From Hoeflea sp. (lineage in GTDB: Bacteria > Pseudomonadota > Alphaproteobacteria > Rhizobiales > Rhizobiaceae): 64,000 nucleotides of DNA. Below are positions 38,081 to 47,325 of the stretch, in pieces (within the stretch, counting starts at the first letter, position 1; each line of letters starts with the position of its first letter). Both the position numbers and the translations under genes were made by a program. Under the pieces are notes generated by a model. That model saw only the letters and a program-made list of their open reading frames with translations, made no database searches and was not told the DNA's origin. The DNA is taken from NCBI RefSeq assembly GCF_002733955.1, contig NZ_NVXQ01000026.1, positions 34,163-98,162 on the forward strand. Reading direction: 5' to 3'.

Positions 38081-39490
38081 CTATTTCCACTCGCGGATAT
38101 CGACGAAGTGACCGGCAACCGCCGCAGCCGCCGCCATCGCCGGCGAGACCAGGTGGGTGCGGCCCTTGAAGCCCTGGCGGCCTTCGAAGTTGCGGTTCGA
38201 GGTCGAGGCGCAGCGTTCGTCCGGCTTGAGCCGGTCGTCATTCATCGCCAGGCACATCGAGCAGCCCGGCTCGCGCCAGTCAAAGCCTGCATCCTTGAAG
38301 ATAACGTCGAGGCCCTCGGCTTCCGCCTGTTCCTTGACCAGGCCGGAGCCCGGAACGATCATCGCCGAGACGGTGGACGCCACCTTCTTGCCTTCGACCA
38401 CCTTGGCGGCAGCGCGCAGATCCTCGATGCGGCCATTGGTGCACGAGCCGATGAACACCCGGTCGATCTTGATGTCGGTGATCGGCGTGCCGGGCTTGAG
38501 GCCCATGTAATCCAGCGCCCGCCATTTCGAAGTGCGCTTGGATTCATCCTTGATGTCGTCCGGGTTCGGAACCACGCCGGTGACCGAAATCACGTCCTCG
38601 GGCGACGAGCCCCAGGAGACGATCGGCGGCAGCGATGCGGCATCGAGACGAACCACCTTGTCGTAATGTGCGCCCTCGTCCGACGGCAGCGTTCTCCAGT
38701 AGTCGACAGCCATGTCCCAGGCCTTGCCCTTGGGCGCGCGCGGCCGGTCCTTGAAATAGGCATAGGTCTTTTCGTCCGGCGCGATCAGGCCGGCGCGGGC
38801 GCCGCCTTCGATGGTCATGTTGCAGACCGTCATGCGGCCTTCCATCGACAGCGCGCGGATGGCTTCGCCGGCAAATTCGATCACGTAGCCGGTACCGCCG
38901 GCCGTGCCGATCTCGCCGATGATGGCAAGGATGATGTCCTTGGCGGTGACGCCCTCGGGCAGTTCGCCATTGACCTCGACCAGCATGTTCTTGGCTTTTT
39001 TCTGGATCAGCGTCTGGGTTGCCAGCACGTGCTCGACTTCCGATGTGCCGATGCCGTGCGCCAGCGCGCCGAATGCACCGTGGGTCGAGGTGTGGCTGTC
39101 GCCGCAGACGATCGTGGTGCCCGGCAGGGTGAAGCCCTGTTCCGGACCGACGATGTGGACGATGCCCTGACGCTTGTCGTTCTCGTTGAGATATTCAACG
39201 CCGAACTCGGCCGAATTGTTGGCCAGCGCCTCGACCTGGATGCGGCTTTCCTCGTTCTTGATGCCGAGCGCCCGGTCGGGCGAGGTCGGGACGTTGTGAT
39301 CCACCACGGCGAGCGTCTTTTGCGGCGCACGCACCTTGCGGTGCATGGTGCGCAGGCCTTCGAACGCCTGCGGGCTGGTCACTTCATGCACCAGGTGCCG
39401 GTCGATATAGAGCAGGCAGGTGCCGTCGTCCTGTTGGTCGACCACGTGGTCGTCCCAGATCTTGTCGTAAAGTGTGCGAGGTGCGGTCAT
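38081..39490 (-). CDS. leuC: 3-isopropylmalate dehydratase large subunit
   Basis: 469 residues of the aconitase family. With LeuD it isomerises 2- to 3-isopropylmalate in leucine synthesis. The [4Fe-4S] ligands are in IGSCTNGR and GCSMCLAMN. The start is ATG 39490 ([12 protein letters not shown]), the family N-terminus; longer readings enter the 288-bp gap upstream, where I found no attenuator or leader peptide. leuD is not in the window. Confidence 0.96.
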   Translation of the reverse strand: MTAPRTLYDKIWDDHVVDQQDDGTCLLYIDRHLVHEVTSPQAFEGLRTMHRKVRAPQKTLAVVDHNVPTSPDRALGIKNEESRIQVEALANNSAEFGVEYLNENDKRQGIVHIVGPEQGFTLPGTTIVCGDSHTSTHGAFGALAHGIGTSEVEHVLATQTLIQKKAKNMLVEVNGELPEGVTAKDIILAIIGEIGTAGGTGYVIEFAGEAIRALSMEGRMTVCNMTIEGGARAGLIAPDEKTYAYFKDRPRAPKGKAWDMAVDYWRTLPSDEGAHYDKVVRLDAASLPPIVSWGSSPEDVISVTGVVPNPDDIKDESKRTSKWRALDYMGLKPGTPITDIKIDRVFIGSCTNGRIEDLRAAAKVVEGKKVASTVSAMIVPGSGLVKEQAEAEGLDVIFKDAGFDWREPGCSMCLAMNDDRLKPDERCASTSNRNFEGRQGFKGRTHLVSPAMAAAAAVAGHFVDIREWK

Positions 39491-39778
39491 GATGGTGGTC
39501 CGTATGCAAGGAAAATGAATGTGGTTCAGAATGCCCCCGGCGCGATCAACGGCCAGGGCGGAGGCCTCAGACGCTGTGGCTGGCCAGTGCGCCGGAAATG
39601 CGCGCAAAGAAACGTGCCGGCAGGCGTTTGTGATCCTGCAGCACGAAGACTTGAGGCGCGAGACATCTGAATTTCGATCCCATGCCCGGGCTCATAGCAA
39701 TTTTAGCAAGTCCGGGCAATTGTTTTGCGCAATCAGGGGCTCGACCGGAGACTTGCGGCCCGCTGAGCAACCCGCCAT

Positions 39779-40003
39779 TCACCCGAGCGGATAGCCGCGT
39801 TTGAGCAGGCGCCGGTAATGATCGCCGCGCCGGTCCGGCAGCGTTGAGGTCTCATGGCCGATGTCGCGCGCGAGCCGCTGATCCAGCTCATCGGCAGGCG
39901 TCACCCTCGAGCCACGGCGCAGACGCGGCCGCATCCCGCATGGGAATATCCGCCCGCAAAGCCGCGCAAACCAGCTCTGCGAGACACTGGCGTGCTCGCT
40001 CAT
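39779..40003 (-). CDS. Small basic protein divergent from a LysR gene
   Basis: 74 residues, rich in Arg and with two Cys near residues 14 and 20. The C-terminal RRGDHYRRLLKRGYPLG resembles small DUF1127-like proteins, but this is uncertain. AAAGGAAAG before the ATG supports translation. It diverges from a GcvA-like regulator over 97 bp that contain a dyad at 40055-40069. Confidence 0.6.
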   Translation of the reverse strand: MSEHASVSQSWFARLCGRIFPCGMRPRLRRGSRVTPADELDQRLARDIGHETSTLPDRRGDHYRRLLKRGYPLG

Positions 40004-40054
40004 CGCTCTTTCCTTTTGATGTGTGCTGGGGCTAGGGTGACGGCAGATGAACTG

Positions 40055-40069
40055 AAATTCCAACGGAAT
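40055..40069. promoter_or_regulatory. Dyad between divergent LysR and small-protein genes
   Basis: AATTCC-AAC-GGAATT is a perfect 6-bp dyad around 3 nt, centred 38 bp before the LysR start. Likely operator. Confidence 0.5.
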
Positions 40070-40100
40070 TCCCGTCTGGCGCCATAAAGAGAACTTATGC

Positions 40101-41024
40101 ATGAAACTGTCGAGGAAGGTTCCACTCAACGCGCTTCGGGTGTTTGAAGCCGTCGCCCGGCATCGCGGATTTTCCCGCGCCGCCGAAGAGCTTGGCATGA
40201 CCCAGACCGCGGTGAGCTACCAGATCAAGCTGCTGGAGGACCATGTCGGCGAGCAGCTGTTCCTGCGCCAGCCGCGCCAGATCGTCAACACCGAGACGGC
40301 CGAGCGCATGCTGCCGGACGTCACAAGGGCTTTCGAGCTCCTGAACGACGCGATGGTTTCCGCCCGCCAGGCCTCCAACGAGACGCTGGAGATCCATTCC
40401 TCGCCGACATTCGCGTCCCACTGGCTGGCCCGCAACCTCGGCAGCTTTCAGCTCGATTATCCCTCGATCGCGGTCCGCCTGCTCAGGGTCAGCAAGATCA
40501 CCGATTTCAACCGCGACCCGGCGGATATCTCGATCAGATGGGGCGTCGGCCCGTGGCCGGATCTGGACTGCCACCTGCTCGGCCGGTTTTCCTTTGCCCC
40601 GATGCTGAGCCCGGCGCTGGCCGAAACCATTGGTGGGGTCTCCTCACCGGAGGACCTGTTGAAGCTGCCGATCATCGGCGCCGGGCAGGGCTCCTGGCAA
40701 ACCTGGTTTGCCACCGTCGGCGTGCCAGCGCCGGACCTTTCCGGCCACACGCGCCACAATTACGTCGAGCAGGACCTGTGCGGCAATGCAGCGCTTGCCG
40801 GTCAGGGCGTCGCCATACTCAACCACATCTTCTTTTCCGAAGACCTCGCCTCCGGCCGGTTGATTGCGCCCTTCAACCAGTATTGCACCGACGATATCGG
40901 CATCTGGCTTGTACATCCCAAAAGCCGCCGCAACACGCCGAAAATCAAGGCGTTTCGCGAATGGGTCATTCAGGCAGTCGCGAGCGACATGCAGCGCACC
41001 GAGCCGAAGCCGCCGCAAGCCTGA
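40101..41024 (+). CDS. LysR-family transcriptional regulator (GcvA-like)
   Basis: 307 residues. N-terminal winged helix (8-66, FSRAAEELGMTQTAVSYQIKLLE) and effector domain from about 92. The VPLNALRVFEAVARH N-terminus is typical of the GcvA branch. It probably controls the divergent small gene. Its 3' end is 6 bp from the convergent methyltransferase stop. Confidence 0.92.
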   Translation: MKLSRKVPLNALRVFEAVARHRGFSRAAEELGMTQTAVSYQIKLLEDHVGEQLFLRQPRQIVNTETAERMLPDVTRAFELLNDAMVSARQASNETLEIHSSPTFASHWLARNLGSFQLDYPSIAVRLLRVSKITDFNRDPADISIRWGVGPWPDLDCHLLGRFSFAPMLSPALAETIGGVSSPEDLLKLPIIGAGQGSWQTWFATVGVPAPDLSGHTRHNYVEQDLCGNAALAGQGVAILNHIFFSEDLASGRLIAPFNQYCTDDIGIWLVHPKSRRNTPKIKAFREWVIQAVASDMQRTEPKPPQA

Positions 41025-41030
41025 AAAGCT

Positions 41031-41666
41031 TCATGCCAGAACCTCGAACACATGTGCCGTTACCAGCACATCCGGCTCATCGAGCGCAAAGGCGCGAAAC
41101 GAGGGGCTTTGCTCGAGCCGCCGCCAGACACCCCTGCCGGCAAGCTCGGCTAGCATCGCATCAAAACCGCCACTGTGGAAAATCGTGTCACGGACTGTGA
41201 AGATTGCATGACCGCCGGGCCGGGTGATGCGGCAAAGCTCCGCAAGGCTCGATGATGGCGCATGGCCTTCGGTGAACACACCGGTGCAGAAGAAGGCCGC
41301 GAAATGATTGTCATCCCAGGGCAGTTCTTCGCCCAGCGTGGCACCCTTGAGCTCACTGTAGGCGTCGCGGGTTCCGGCCAGCTGCAGCATCTCGGCTGAG
41401 AAATCGAGGCCTTCGATATGGCTGTAGCCGAGTGCCGAGAGATAGGGCCCGGACAGGCCACTGCCGCAGCCGGCATCAAGCAGCGGACCGCTGTCCTGTT
41501 TGACGTAGCGCGCCACCCAGGCCAGCACCTGAAACGGCAGGCAGTATCCGGCTGCCAGCGTATCCCGGTCATAGCCCTCAGCCCAGCCTGCATAGGCGGC
41601 ATTCAGCTCCCCGGGCGTGCTGGCGGCATAAACCTGCTCAAGTTCGTCATTGCTGCGTTCAACCAT
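41031..41666 (-). CDS. Class I SAM-dependent methyltransferase
   Basis: 211 residues. Motif I is LLDAGCGSGLSGPY at 63-76, followed by IEGLDFSAEML, and post-II/III in ITRPGGHAIFTVRD. The small-molecule type of the Methyltransf_11/25 group; substrate unknown. AGGGAATG precedes the ATG. Confidence 0.87.
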   Translation of the reverse strand: MVERSNDELEQVYAASTPGELNAAYAGWAEGYDRDTLAAGYCLPFQVLAWVARYVKQDSGPLLDAGCGSGLSGPYLSALGYSHIEGLDFSAEMLQLAGTRDAYSELKGATLGEELPWDDNHFAAFFCTGVFTEGHAPSSSLAELCRITRPGGHAIFTVRDTIFHSGGFDAMLAELAGRGVWRRLEQSPSFRAFALDEPDVLVTAHVFEVLA

Positions 41667-41800
41667 TGTTCATTCCCTGATTGCAGGCCCGGAACTTGCA
41701 AAATCGGTGCACCAATGTCGAGAGCGCATGGGCTAGAGCATCGCTGCCCCGACATGATAAGCCCCGTCAGCGAGGTGGGGATGAAACGCCGCGCACCAGA

Positions 41801-42655
41801 TCAGCGGCCGTACCTGCTTCGTGCTTGGAACAGCGGCTTGCCATCATCCTCATCGCCCGAGGTGATGAAGATCAAAGCGCCGGCTCTTCGCAGACGCCCC
41901 GAGCCATCAAAGGTCAGCGCGAACACCAGCACGGCAAACAGCACCAGATTGACCAGGGTGCCAAGCGGCACGATCATCTCCGGTCGCTGGCCATAGGGCG
42001 GCAGCCCGGCAAGCACCTGACCATCCACAAGCGAGAGCGGGTAATGCAGGATACCGCGCAGCGCCTGGACCGAGGCTATGGACATACCCAGGTTCGGCGC
42101 TGACGCGAGCAGCAGATCCGAACAGATCCAGAGACAACTTGCAACGTAGAGCGGCCCGATCGGGATATTGCCGTAAAGCCGCGTCCGGGCGATGGATCCG
42201 CCGTAGCCCGGCATGTATTCGACCTGGAAGCAGAACAGCACACCGAGCATCAGCAGCGGCAACAGCTCAAGCGCGCTCCAGCGCGGAAAAAACAGCAAGG
42301 CGCTGCCGAGATCGAGATTCCAGAGATTGCCGAGCACGAACAGCGACGGCAGGTTTGGCAACATCAGCGCCAGCGGCATCAGCGCCCAGAACCGCGACCC
42401 GACAGCAAGCCCCCGCCGGTAGAATGCGATTGTTCCAAGACAAACGGAAGCCAGCAGCAAGGCAGGCTGAAGCCACAAACCCAGCACCGGCGCCATCGGC
42501 CCGCACAGCCCGCCGCCGCCGACACAGCCCTGCCCGGCGATGATCGGAATCGTCAGCCACAGTGTCTGGCCGATAAACACGGTGCCCAGCGCAAGCAGCA
42601 CGACAGAAACGAGAAGCCAGATGATGAATGACCTGGCGGTGAGCTTGGAAAGCAC
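41801..42655 (-). CDS. Polytopic membrane protein of unknown function
   Basis: 284 residues with about seven or eight membrane helices and a Cys/Gly-rich segment GQGCVGGGGLCGP near 42-54, probably in an external loop. The GTG at 42655 has AAAGGA eleven bases upstream and begins just before the first helix; an out-of-frame ATG in between is not coding. No family is recognised and the neighbours give no clue. Confidence 0.65.
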   Translation of the reverse strand: MLSKLTARSFIIWLLVSVVLLALGTVFIGQTLWLTIPIIAGQGCVGGGGLCGPMAPVLGLWLQPALLLASVCLGTIAFYRRGLAVGSRFWALMPLALMLPNLPSLFVLGNLWNLDLGSALLFFPRWSALELLPLLMLGVLFCFQVEYMPGYGGSIARTRLYGNIPIGPLYVASCLWICSDLLLASAPNLGMSIASVQALRGILHYPLSLVDGQVLAGLPPYGQRPEMIVPLGTLVNLVLFAVLVFALTFDGSGRLRRAGALIFITSGDEDDGKPLFQARSRYGR

Positions 42656-42829
42656 GCATTGATCCTTTGGGTTGAAGTGCCCTCCAGATGCAAGCCAGCC
42701 TGTTAACAAAAACTTAACCGGTTCGCTAAACCTTTAACAATCCCGTTAATTATCAGAGATTTACACAGGTAACCACAAGCTTCTTACGGGTTTTGAACCG
42801 GGCAAATTCCGGCCCACTTCAGCCAGGGT

Positions 42830-43660
42830 TCAGCCATCTGCCGAGCGTTCCTCATCCGCCCGCCGCAAGCGTTTCTCCAGCGCCCTGAGTGCCAGCGACA
42901 GCCCGACGGTCAAAAGCAGGTAGACGTAAGCCACGATCGAGTAGGTTTCGAAGAACCGGAACGAGCCCGAGGCATAGACCTTGCCCATCTGCGTGAGATC
43001 CGCGACGCCGAGCACCGAGACCAGCGAGGAATCCTTGATCATGGCGATGAAATCATTGCCCAGCGGCGGCAGGATGGTGCGGATCGCCTGTGGCAGCACG
43101 ATGAAGCGGAAGCGCTGCAGCGGCGTCAGCCCCAGCGCCTTGGCCGCCTCGATCTGGCCCTCGTCGACCGACAGGATGCCGGCGCGGAACACCTCCGAGA
43201 TAAAGGCCGAATAGCCGATGGTCAGCGCGATGATCGCCCTCCACAGCAGCGACACATCGCGGACTTTCATCTCGCCAATCAGCCCCGCCTCGATCAGCGG
43301 GCCGGCCAGTGCATTCCATGCCGCAACGAAGCCCGGCGCGCCGACAAAGGCGATGTAGAACAACAGCACCAGGATCGGGATGCCGCGGATGATCTCGACA
43401 TAGAACCGCGCAATCTGCCTGAGCACCAGCGATTTCGACAGCCCCATCACCGCCAGCAGCAACCCCAGCCCTGTGGCCAGCGTGAAGCCGACCAAGGTGA
43501 CGAAAATGGTGATCCAGACGCCCTTGGAGACGATGGTGAAGATCTGGCTGTAGAGATCGTTGAGCACGATCTGCACGGCCAGAAGCAGCGCAATGGCCCC
43601 GGCGGCAAGCAACCACCAGGGAAAATCCGGCTTGTCGGTCGAAGGCGGCGCAACGCTCAC
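42830..43660 (-). CDS. Polar amino acid ABC transporter permease
   Basis: 276 residues, about five or six membrane helices. The ABC inner-membrane signature (EAA loop) is EAAKALGLTPLQRFRFIVLP near 195-214. HisM/GlnP type. It starts with GTG overlapping the stop of the upstream GNAT gene (GTGA), so the two are translationally coupled. With the binding protein at 44183 it forms an import system; no ATPase gene is next to it. Confidence 0.9.
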   Translation of the reverse strand: MSVAPPSTDKPDFPWWLLAAGAIALLLAVQIVLNDLYSQIFTIVSKGVWITIFVTLVGFTLATGLGLLLAVMGLSKSLVLRQIARFYVEIIRGIPILVLLFYIAFVGAPGFVAAWNALAGPLIEAGLIGEMKVRDVSLLWRAIIALTIGYSAFISEVFRAGILSVDEGQIEAAKALGLTPLQRFRFIVLPQAIRTILPPLGNDFIAMIKDSSLVSVLGVADLTQMGKVYASGSFRFFETYSIVAYVYLLLTVGLSLALRALEKRLRRADEERSADG

Positions 43661-44175
43661 GATTGGAAACTCTCACGCCGGGCTGGCGGCTGCGCCGGCC
43701 GGGTGAACATCTGCTCCCGCACCCCGCCCTGCCATTGATCCGCATCGCTCTCGGATCGGAGCTCGAAGCCGTAACGCTGGTAAAGCGCCCGCGCCGCGTT
43801 CAATCCGGCGAATGTGGTCAACCAGGCAGCACCGGACGCCACCCGGTCGGCATGCTCGATGGCGCGGCGCATCAGCTGTTTGCCGAGCCCGCTGCCACGC
43901 TCACGATCGGAGACCACGAACCAGCGCAGATGCGCCCCGTCCGGACCACCGCCCGAAACATCCATGCTGACGGAGCCAACCAGTGTATCGCCGCGCCACA
44001 CCGTCAGGAACATGTCGCGGTCCGGATCAATCCGCGCGAGAAACTCGGAAAGCTCGGAGGCCAGCTTGGTTCCGAACGCCAGTCCGAAATCCCACTCCCG
44101 CGCATAATAGTCCATGTGCAGGCCGAGGACGCCGCCAAGCGCTCCCGGCCTGTAGCCATCAAATTCGATCGGCAC
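43657..44175 (-). CDS. GNAT-family N-acetyltransferase inside an ABC transporter operon
   Basis: 172 residues with the acetyl-CoA loop SDRERGSGLGKQLM in the middle and the AARALYQRYGFEL end typical of GNAT. The start is a GTG at 44175, eight bases after the stop of the binding-protein gene. It lies between binding protein and permease on one transcript, so its substrate may be the transported amino acid or an amine derived from it (inference). Confidence 0.8.
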   Translation of the reverse strand: MPIEFDGYRPGALGGVLGLHMDYYAREWDFGLAFGTKLASELSEFLARIDPDRDMFLTVWRGDTLVGSVSMDVSGGGPDGAHLRWFVVSDRERGSGLGKQLMRRAIEHADRVASGAAWLTTFAGLNAARALYQRYGFELRSESDADQWQGGVREQMFTRPAQPPARRESFQS

Positions 44176-44182
44176 GGTAGCC

Positions 44183-44983
44183 CTAGCCGCCGAGCTTGTA
44201 GTCGAGGAACCACTTCTTGTTGAGCGCATCGATGGTGCCGTCGGCCTTCATCGCAGCAATCGCCGCATTGACCGGCGCCACCAGCTCTGAGCCCTTGGGG
44301 AAGATGAAGCCGAAATCATCGGAACCGAGCGGACCGCCGACCAGCTTGAGCCCGCCGTCGGAGGCTTCGACATAGCCCTTGCCGGCAACGCCGTCGGTCA
44401 GCACCATGTCGACATCGCCGGTCTTCAACGCCTGCACGGTGGCGCCGAAGGTTTCCATCAGCTTGATGCGCGGGTTCTGCTCATTGCCGTCGAGCACGTC
44501 ATAGACGGCGACATAGAACGGCGTCGTGCCCGGCTGCGCGCCGACCAGCCCGTCCTCGAAAGCAGCAAAGGACTTGGCATCCTCGAAGCGGTCCTCGTCA
44601 CCGCGCACCAGCATGAACATTTCCGAGCGCATGTAGGGATCGGAGAAATCGACCTTTTCCTTGCGGTCTTCCTTGATCGAGATGCCGGTCATGCCGATCT
44701 CGTATTGCGCGTCGGAGACCGCCTGGATCATCGCGTCCCACGAGGTGTTCTGGTACTCGACATTGAAATTCAGCCGCTTGGCGATCTCGTTCATCGCGTC
44801 ATATTCCCAGCCGATCTGCTCGCCGGTCTTCGGATCGATGAACTGCAGCGGCGGATAGGCATTTTCGGTGACCACCACGACAGTCTCGCCGCCGAGATCC
44901 GGCAGGTCCTGCGCCTGCGTGGCGGCCACGCCGAGGCCGATGAGGGCTGCGGCCGCAGCCACGGTGAATTTCGCAAATGACAT
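44183..44983 (-). CDS. Amino acid ABC transporter substrate-binding protein
   Basis: 266 residues, periplasmic, signal peptide about 1-24 (ending TQA-QD). The SBP family 3 fold is clear: [21 protein letters not shown], then [21 protein letters not shown]. Binds a polar amino acid; which one cannot be told. AGGGAGAG before the ATG supports the start. First gene of the SBP-GNAT-permease unit. Confidence 0.92.
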   Translation of the reverse strand: MSFAKFTVAAAAALIGLGVAATQAQDLPDLGGETVVVVTENAYPPLQFIDPKTGEQIGWEYDAMNEIAKRLNFNVEYQNTSWDAMIQAVSDAQYEIGMTGISIKEDRKEKVDFSDPYMRSEMFMLVRGDEDRFEDAKSFAAFEDGLVGAQPGTTPFYVAVYDVLDGNEQNPRIKLMETFGATVQALKTGDVDMVLTDGVAGKGYVEASDGGLKLVGGPLGSDDFGFIFPKGSELVAPVNAAIAAMKADGTIDALNKKWFLDYKLGG

Positions 44984-45109
44984 GACACTCTCCCTGATGA
45001 GGTCTCGGGACTGATTTTCGGCGTGCCGCTTGTCGGGTACGGCACTTGGTGTGCACTTTGCAATGCCGGACCACGGGCTGCAAGGGCGGCAATGTAATCG
45101 CAGAGCCCA

Positions 45110-45141
45110 ATCTCCCCCCTTGCGGGGGAGATGTCGGCACC
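45110..45141 (+). repeat. Left half of palindromic repeat R2
   Basis: ATCTCCCCC/GGGGGAGAT hairpin followed by GTCGGCACC, where the repeat is cut by the IS481-type element. The other half is at 46482-46499; together they rebuild a repeat like R1. Confidence 0.85.
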
Positions 45142-45218
45142 TGTCCAGACCGGTTAGGTTGCGAACAGAACAGACCGGATAGGGTGTTTACATTCCGACA
45201 TTGGCAGGAGGATCTGCG

Positions 45219-46466
45219 ATGTCCTGGAATGCAAGCAATGTTATGGATCAGCGTGTGTCATTTATCAGCGCCAGTATCGTTGGCGAGATGTCGATGACGG
45301 AGCTCTGCACGCTCTATTCGATCAGCCGGGTGACCGGTTACAAATGGCTGCGGCGCTATCAGGGTGAAGGGGCGGCCGGACTTGCCGACCGCTCGAGCGC
45401 GCCGCATCTTCATGGGCGCCAGACGCCGGAGACGATTGTTCAGGCGGTGATTGCGCTGCGGCGGCAGCGGCCCAATTGGGGGCCGAAGAAGCTGGTGGCC
45501 TACCTTTCGGCAAAGCAGCCGGGCACGCCATGGCCTGCGCCATCGACGGCCGGCGAGATCCTCAAGCGCGCCGGCCTGGTCGAACCACGGCGCAAGCGGC
45601 GGCGCACACCGGTGACGGGGCTGGCGCTGACGCACCCGCTCTATCCCAATCATGTCTGTTCAGCCGATCACAAGGGGTGGGTCACCACAGCTTACGGGGC
45701 AAGGCTTGAGCCGCTAACGGTGACAGATGGCTTCAGCCGCTATCTGGTGGCGTTGTCGGCGACGCAGACGACGCGGGCAAACGAGGCTCATCCCTTGTTT
45801 CGTCGGGCTTTCGAAGAGCATGGCCTGCCGGAAGTGATCCGGACCGACAATGGCAGCCCGTTCGCTTCGGCCTCCGTCACCGGTCTGACCAGCCTGTCTG
45901 CCCACTGGACCAGGCTTGGCATCCGCCACGAACGCATCATACCGGGCAAGCCGCAACAGAACGGCCGTCATGAACGTTTTCACCTGACCTTGAAGGAGGC
46001 CATGACGCCGCCCGAGAAAAGCCAGGCCGAGCAGCAGCGGCGCTTCGATTGTTACCGGCAGGACTACAATGAGGAGCGTCCGCACGAAGCACTGGGTCAG
46101 ACACCGCCGTGCCAGTTCTATCGCCAGAGCCAGAGATCAATGCCGGAAAGGGTCCCCGAACCGGACTATCCGGCCGGGGCAAAAATCCGCCGGGTGCGGT
46201 CTAATGGCGAGATCAAGTGGAAGGGTGGCTTGATCTACATCTCCAGCGCCATCATCGGCGACCTGGTTGGCCTCGTTGAAATCGACAATGACACGTTTGA
46301 GGTCCACTTCTACGCCAGACCCATCGGCCAGCTCGACCCGTCTACGAACAAACTCAAACCCATCACCAACCACCAACCACCAACCACCAACCACCAACCA
46401 CCAACCACAGAAAGGGCAATTCCAGCAAAAACTGTAAACCATCTATCCGGTCCGTTTTGTAAATAA
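45219..46466 (+). CDS. IS481-family transposase
   Basis: 415 residues. N-terminal helix-turn-helix (about 20-65, MSMTELCTLYSISRVTGYKWLRRYQ) and an rve-type DDE integrase core: first Asp in CSADHKGWV, second in RTDNGSPF, and the Glu in NGRHERFHLTLKEA. AGGAGGAT before the ATG is a strong ribosome binding site. Near the C-terminus the protein has a repeated NHQPPTT unit encoded by a 7-bp tandem DNA repeat (46364-46405). Confidence 0.93.
   Translation: MSWNASNVMDQRVSFISASIVGEMSMTELCTLYSISRVTGYKWLRRYQGEGAAGLADRSSAPHLHGRQTPETIVQAVIALRRQRPNWGPKKLVAYLSAKQPGTPWPAPSTAGEILKRAGLVEPRRKRRRTPVTGLALTHPLYPNHVCSADHKGWVTTAYGARLEPLTVTDGFSRYLVALSATQTTRANEAHPLFRRAFEEHGLPEVIRTDNGSPFASASVTGLTSLSAHWTRLGIRHERIIPGKPQQNGRHERFHLTLKEAMTPPEKSQAEQQRRFDCYRQDYNEERPHEALGQTPPCQFYRQSQRSMPERVPEPDYPAGAKIRRVRSNGEIKWKGGLIYISSAIIGDLVGLVEIDNDTFEVHFYARPIGQLDPSTNKLKPITNHQPPTTNHQPPTTERAIPAKTVNHLSGPFCK
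46364..46405 (+). repeat. Heptanucleotide tandem repeat inside the transposase gene
   Basis: Six perfect copies of CACCAAC. Since 7 is not a multiple of 3, gain or loss of one unit would change the last 20 codons of the transposase. Confidence 0.9.
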
Positions 46467-46481
46467 CCTATCGGTTGGACA

Positions 46482-46499
46482 CACCGCCGACAGAGGGGG
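46482..46499 (+). repeat. Right half of palindromic repeat R2
   Basis: CACC target duplication, then GCCGACAGAGGGGG, the second arm of the second hairpin and the tail of the repeat split by the IS. Confidence 0.85.
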
Positions 46500-46543
46500 T
46501 GTGTTTCGGTCCATATCGGAAGGCCGGTGTGCGCTGAAGACTT

Positions 46544-46590
46544 ACCCCCCTCTGTCACTTCGTGACATCTCCCCCGCAAGGGGGGGAGAT
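46544..46590 (-). repeat. Palindromic repeat R3, inverted copy
   Basis: Same two-hairpin element as R1 on the minus strand, but the second hairpin is GTCAC-GAA-GTGAC instead of GTCGGC-GTA-GCCGAC. It lies 45 bp from the right half of R2 in opposite orientation. Confidence 0.85.
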
Positions 46591-47325
46591 TGGAGCAAGC
46601 CGCTGGTGTTGTCTGCTCACCCGGCATCTCTGCCGGCAAGTCAATTTCAAGCAGGCCGAAACCCTCCGCGCGCCTCAACGCCGGAGTTTGGCAAATGCAG
46701 GTCCGGAGGGCCGCACGCGGGCTTTGCCTCTGGAAAATGAATAAAACGGTGGCGCGGCTCGCGCGCGGCCCGAATATCGCCGGATGATGTCCGCATCCAA
46801 CAGGCAGGGACCGCTTCGCTTCGCCAGCTTGAGGGTTTGCACCCGACGCTGACGTCTCTGGCTTGCGCCAGGCCGCATGCCCCGGACGAGGGGCTGCGGC
46901 GGAAGCTTTTGGCGCGGGGTCCGGCACGAAATTGATCCCCGGCAAAGGGGGCCAAATCCGCCACAGGCCCGGTCCGCTGTCAAATTCCGCGCCCGCCAAT
47001 GCGACGGGCAGGAATCCGAGGACGTCCCGGTGGCCGGCTGAACAAGCTCATCCCGCAGGGATGAGCAAGTTCGCCGACGGAGCCACGCTGGTCTCCACCT
47101 CCTCTCGTTGCCTGCCGCACGTTACGGCAAACCCCGGGAGGCCTTCCTCCCGCCTGGTCGAAAGCGTTCGCGAACCATCCGGCAGCGGGAGCGCAAAGAG
47201 TATGACATGGGGCTGGAGGGTGGGGATGAAACTCTGGACGTTTTCACGAGGCGAAGTTGCGGATCCGGCTCTCCGCTTCTCAGGGAGGGAGGCGGAGCAA
47301 TCCCCGGCGCCGCTCCGCTGCGGCC
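46591..47325. other. Region of 735 bp without a recognisable gene
   Basis: Several overlapping open frames exist on both strands, but none has a ribosome binding site, a family signature or a plausible composition. One clear hairpin is seen: GCTCATCC facing GGATGAGC at about 47049-47069. It may be decayed DNA left by the neighbouring IS and repeats, or hold an unrecognised RNA. Confidence 0.5.

Larger units (their letters stand above)
45142..46481 (+). mobile_element. IS481-type insertion sequence, complete
   Basis: 1340 bp. The ends are imperfect inverted repeats of about 48 bp: the left end begins TGTCCAGACCGG and the right end, read inwards, TGTCCAACCGAT; both share TAGGTT, GACCGGATAG and GTTTAC further in. 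The 4-bp target CACC is duplicated at 45138-45141 and 46482-46485. One transposase gene fills the element. Intact ends and frame suggest it may still be mobile or inserted recently. Confidence 0.9.

Noticed and set aside
39567..39782. 71-codon minus-strand frame upstream of leuC as a small protein or leucine leader peptide.
   Set aside because: No run of Leu codons, no terminator-antiterminator pair and no ribosome binding site.
42710..42760. CtrA binding site in the TTAA-rich gap between two minus-strand genes.
   Set aside because: The TTAA blocks are spaced by 8 nt instead of the 7 nt of the CtrA motif.
46364..46405. CRISPR-like array in the CACCAAC stretch.
   Set aside because: Units are 7 bp without spacers: a simple tandem repeat in a coding region.
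46310..46999. Minus-strand open frame of 229 codons across the IS end and the following region.
   Set aside because: It runs through the IS end, a palindromic repeat and spurious sequence, with no ribosome binding site.
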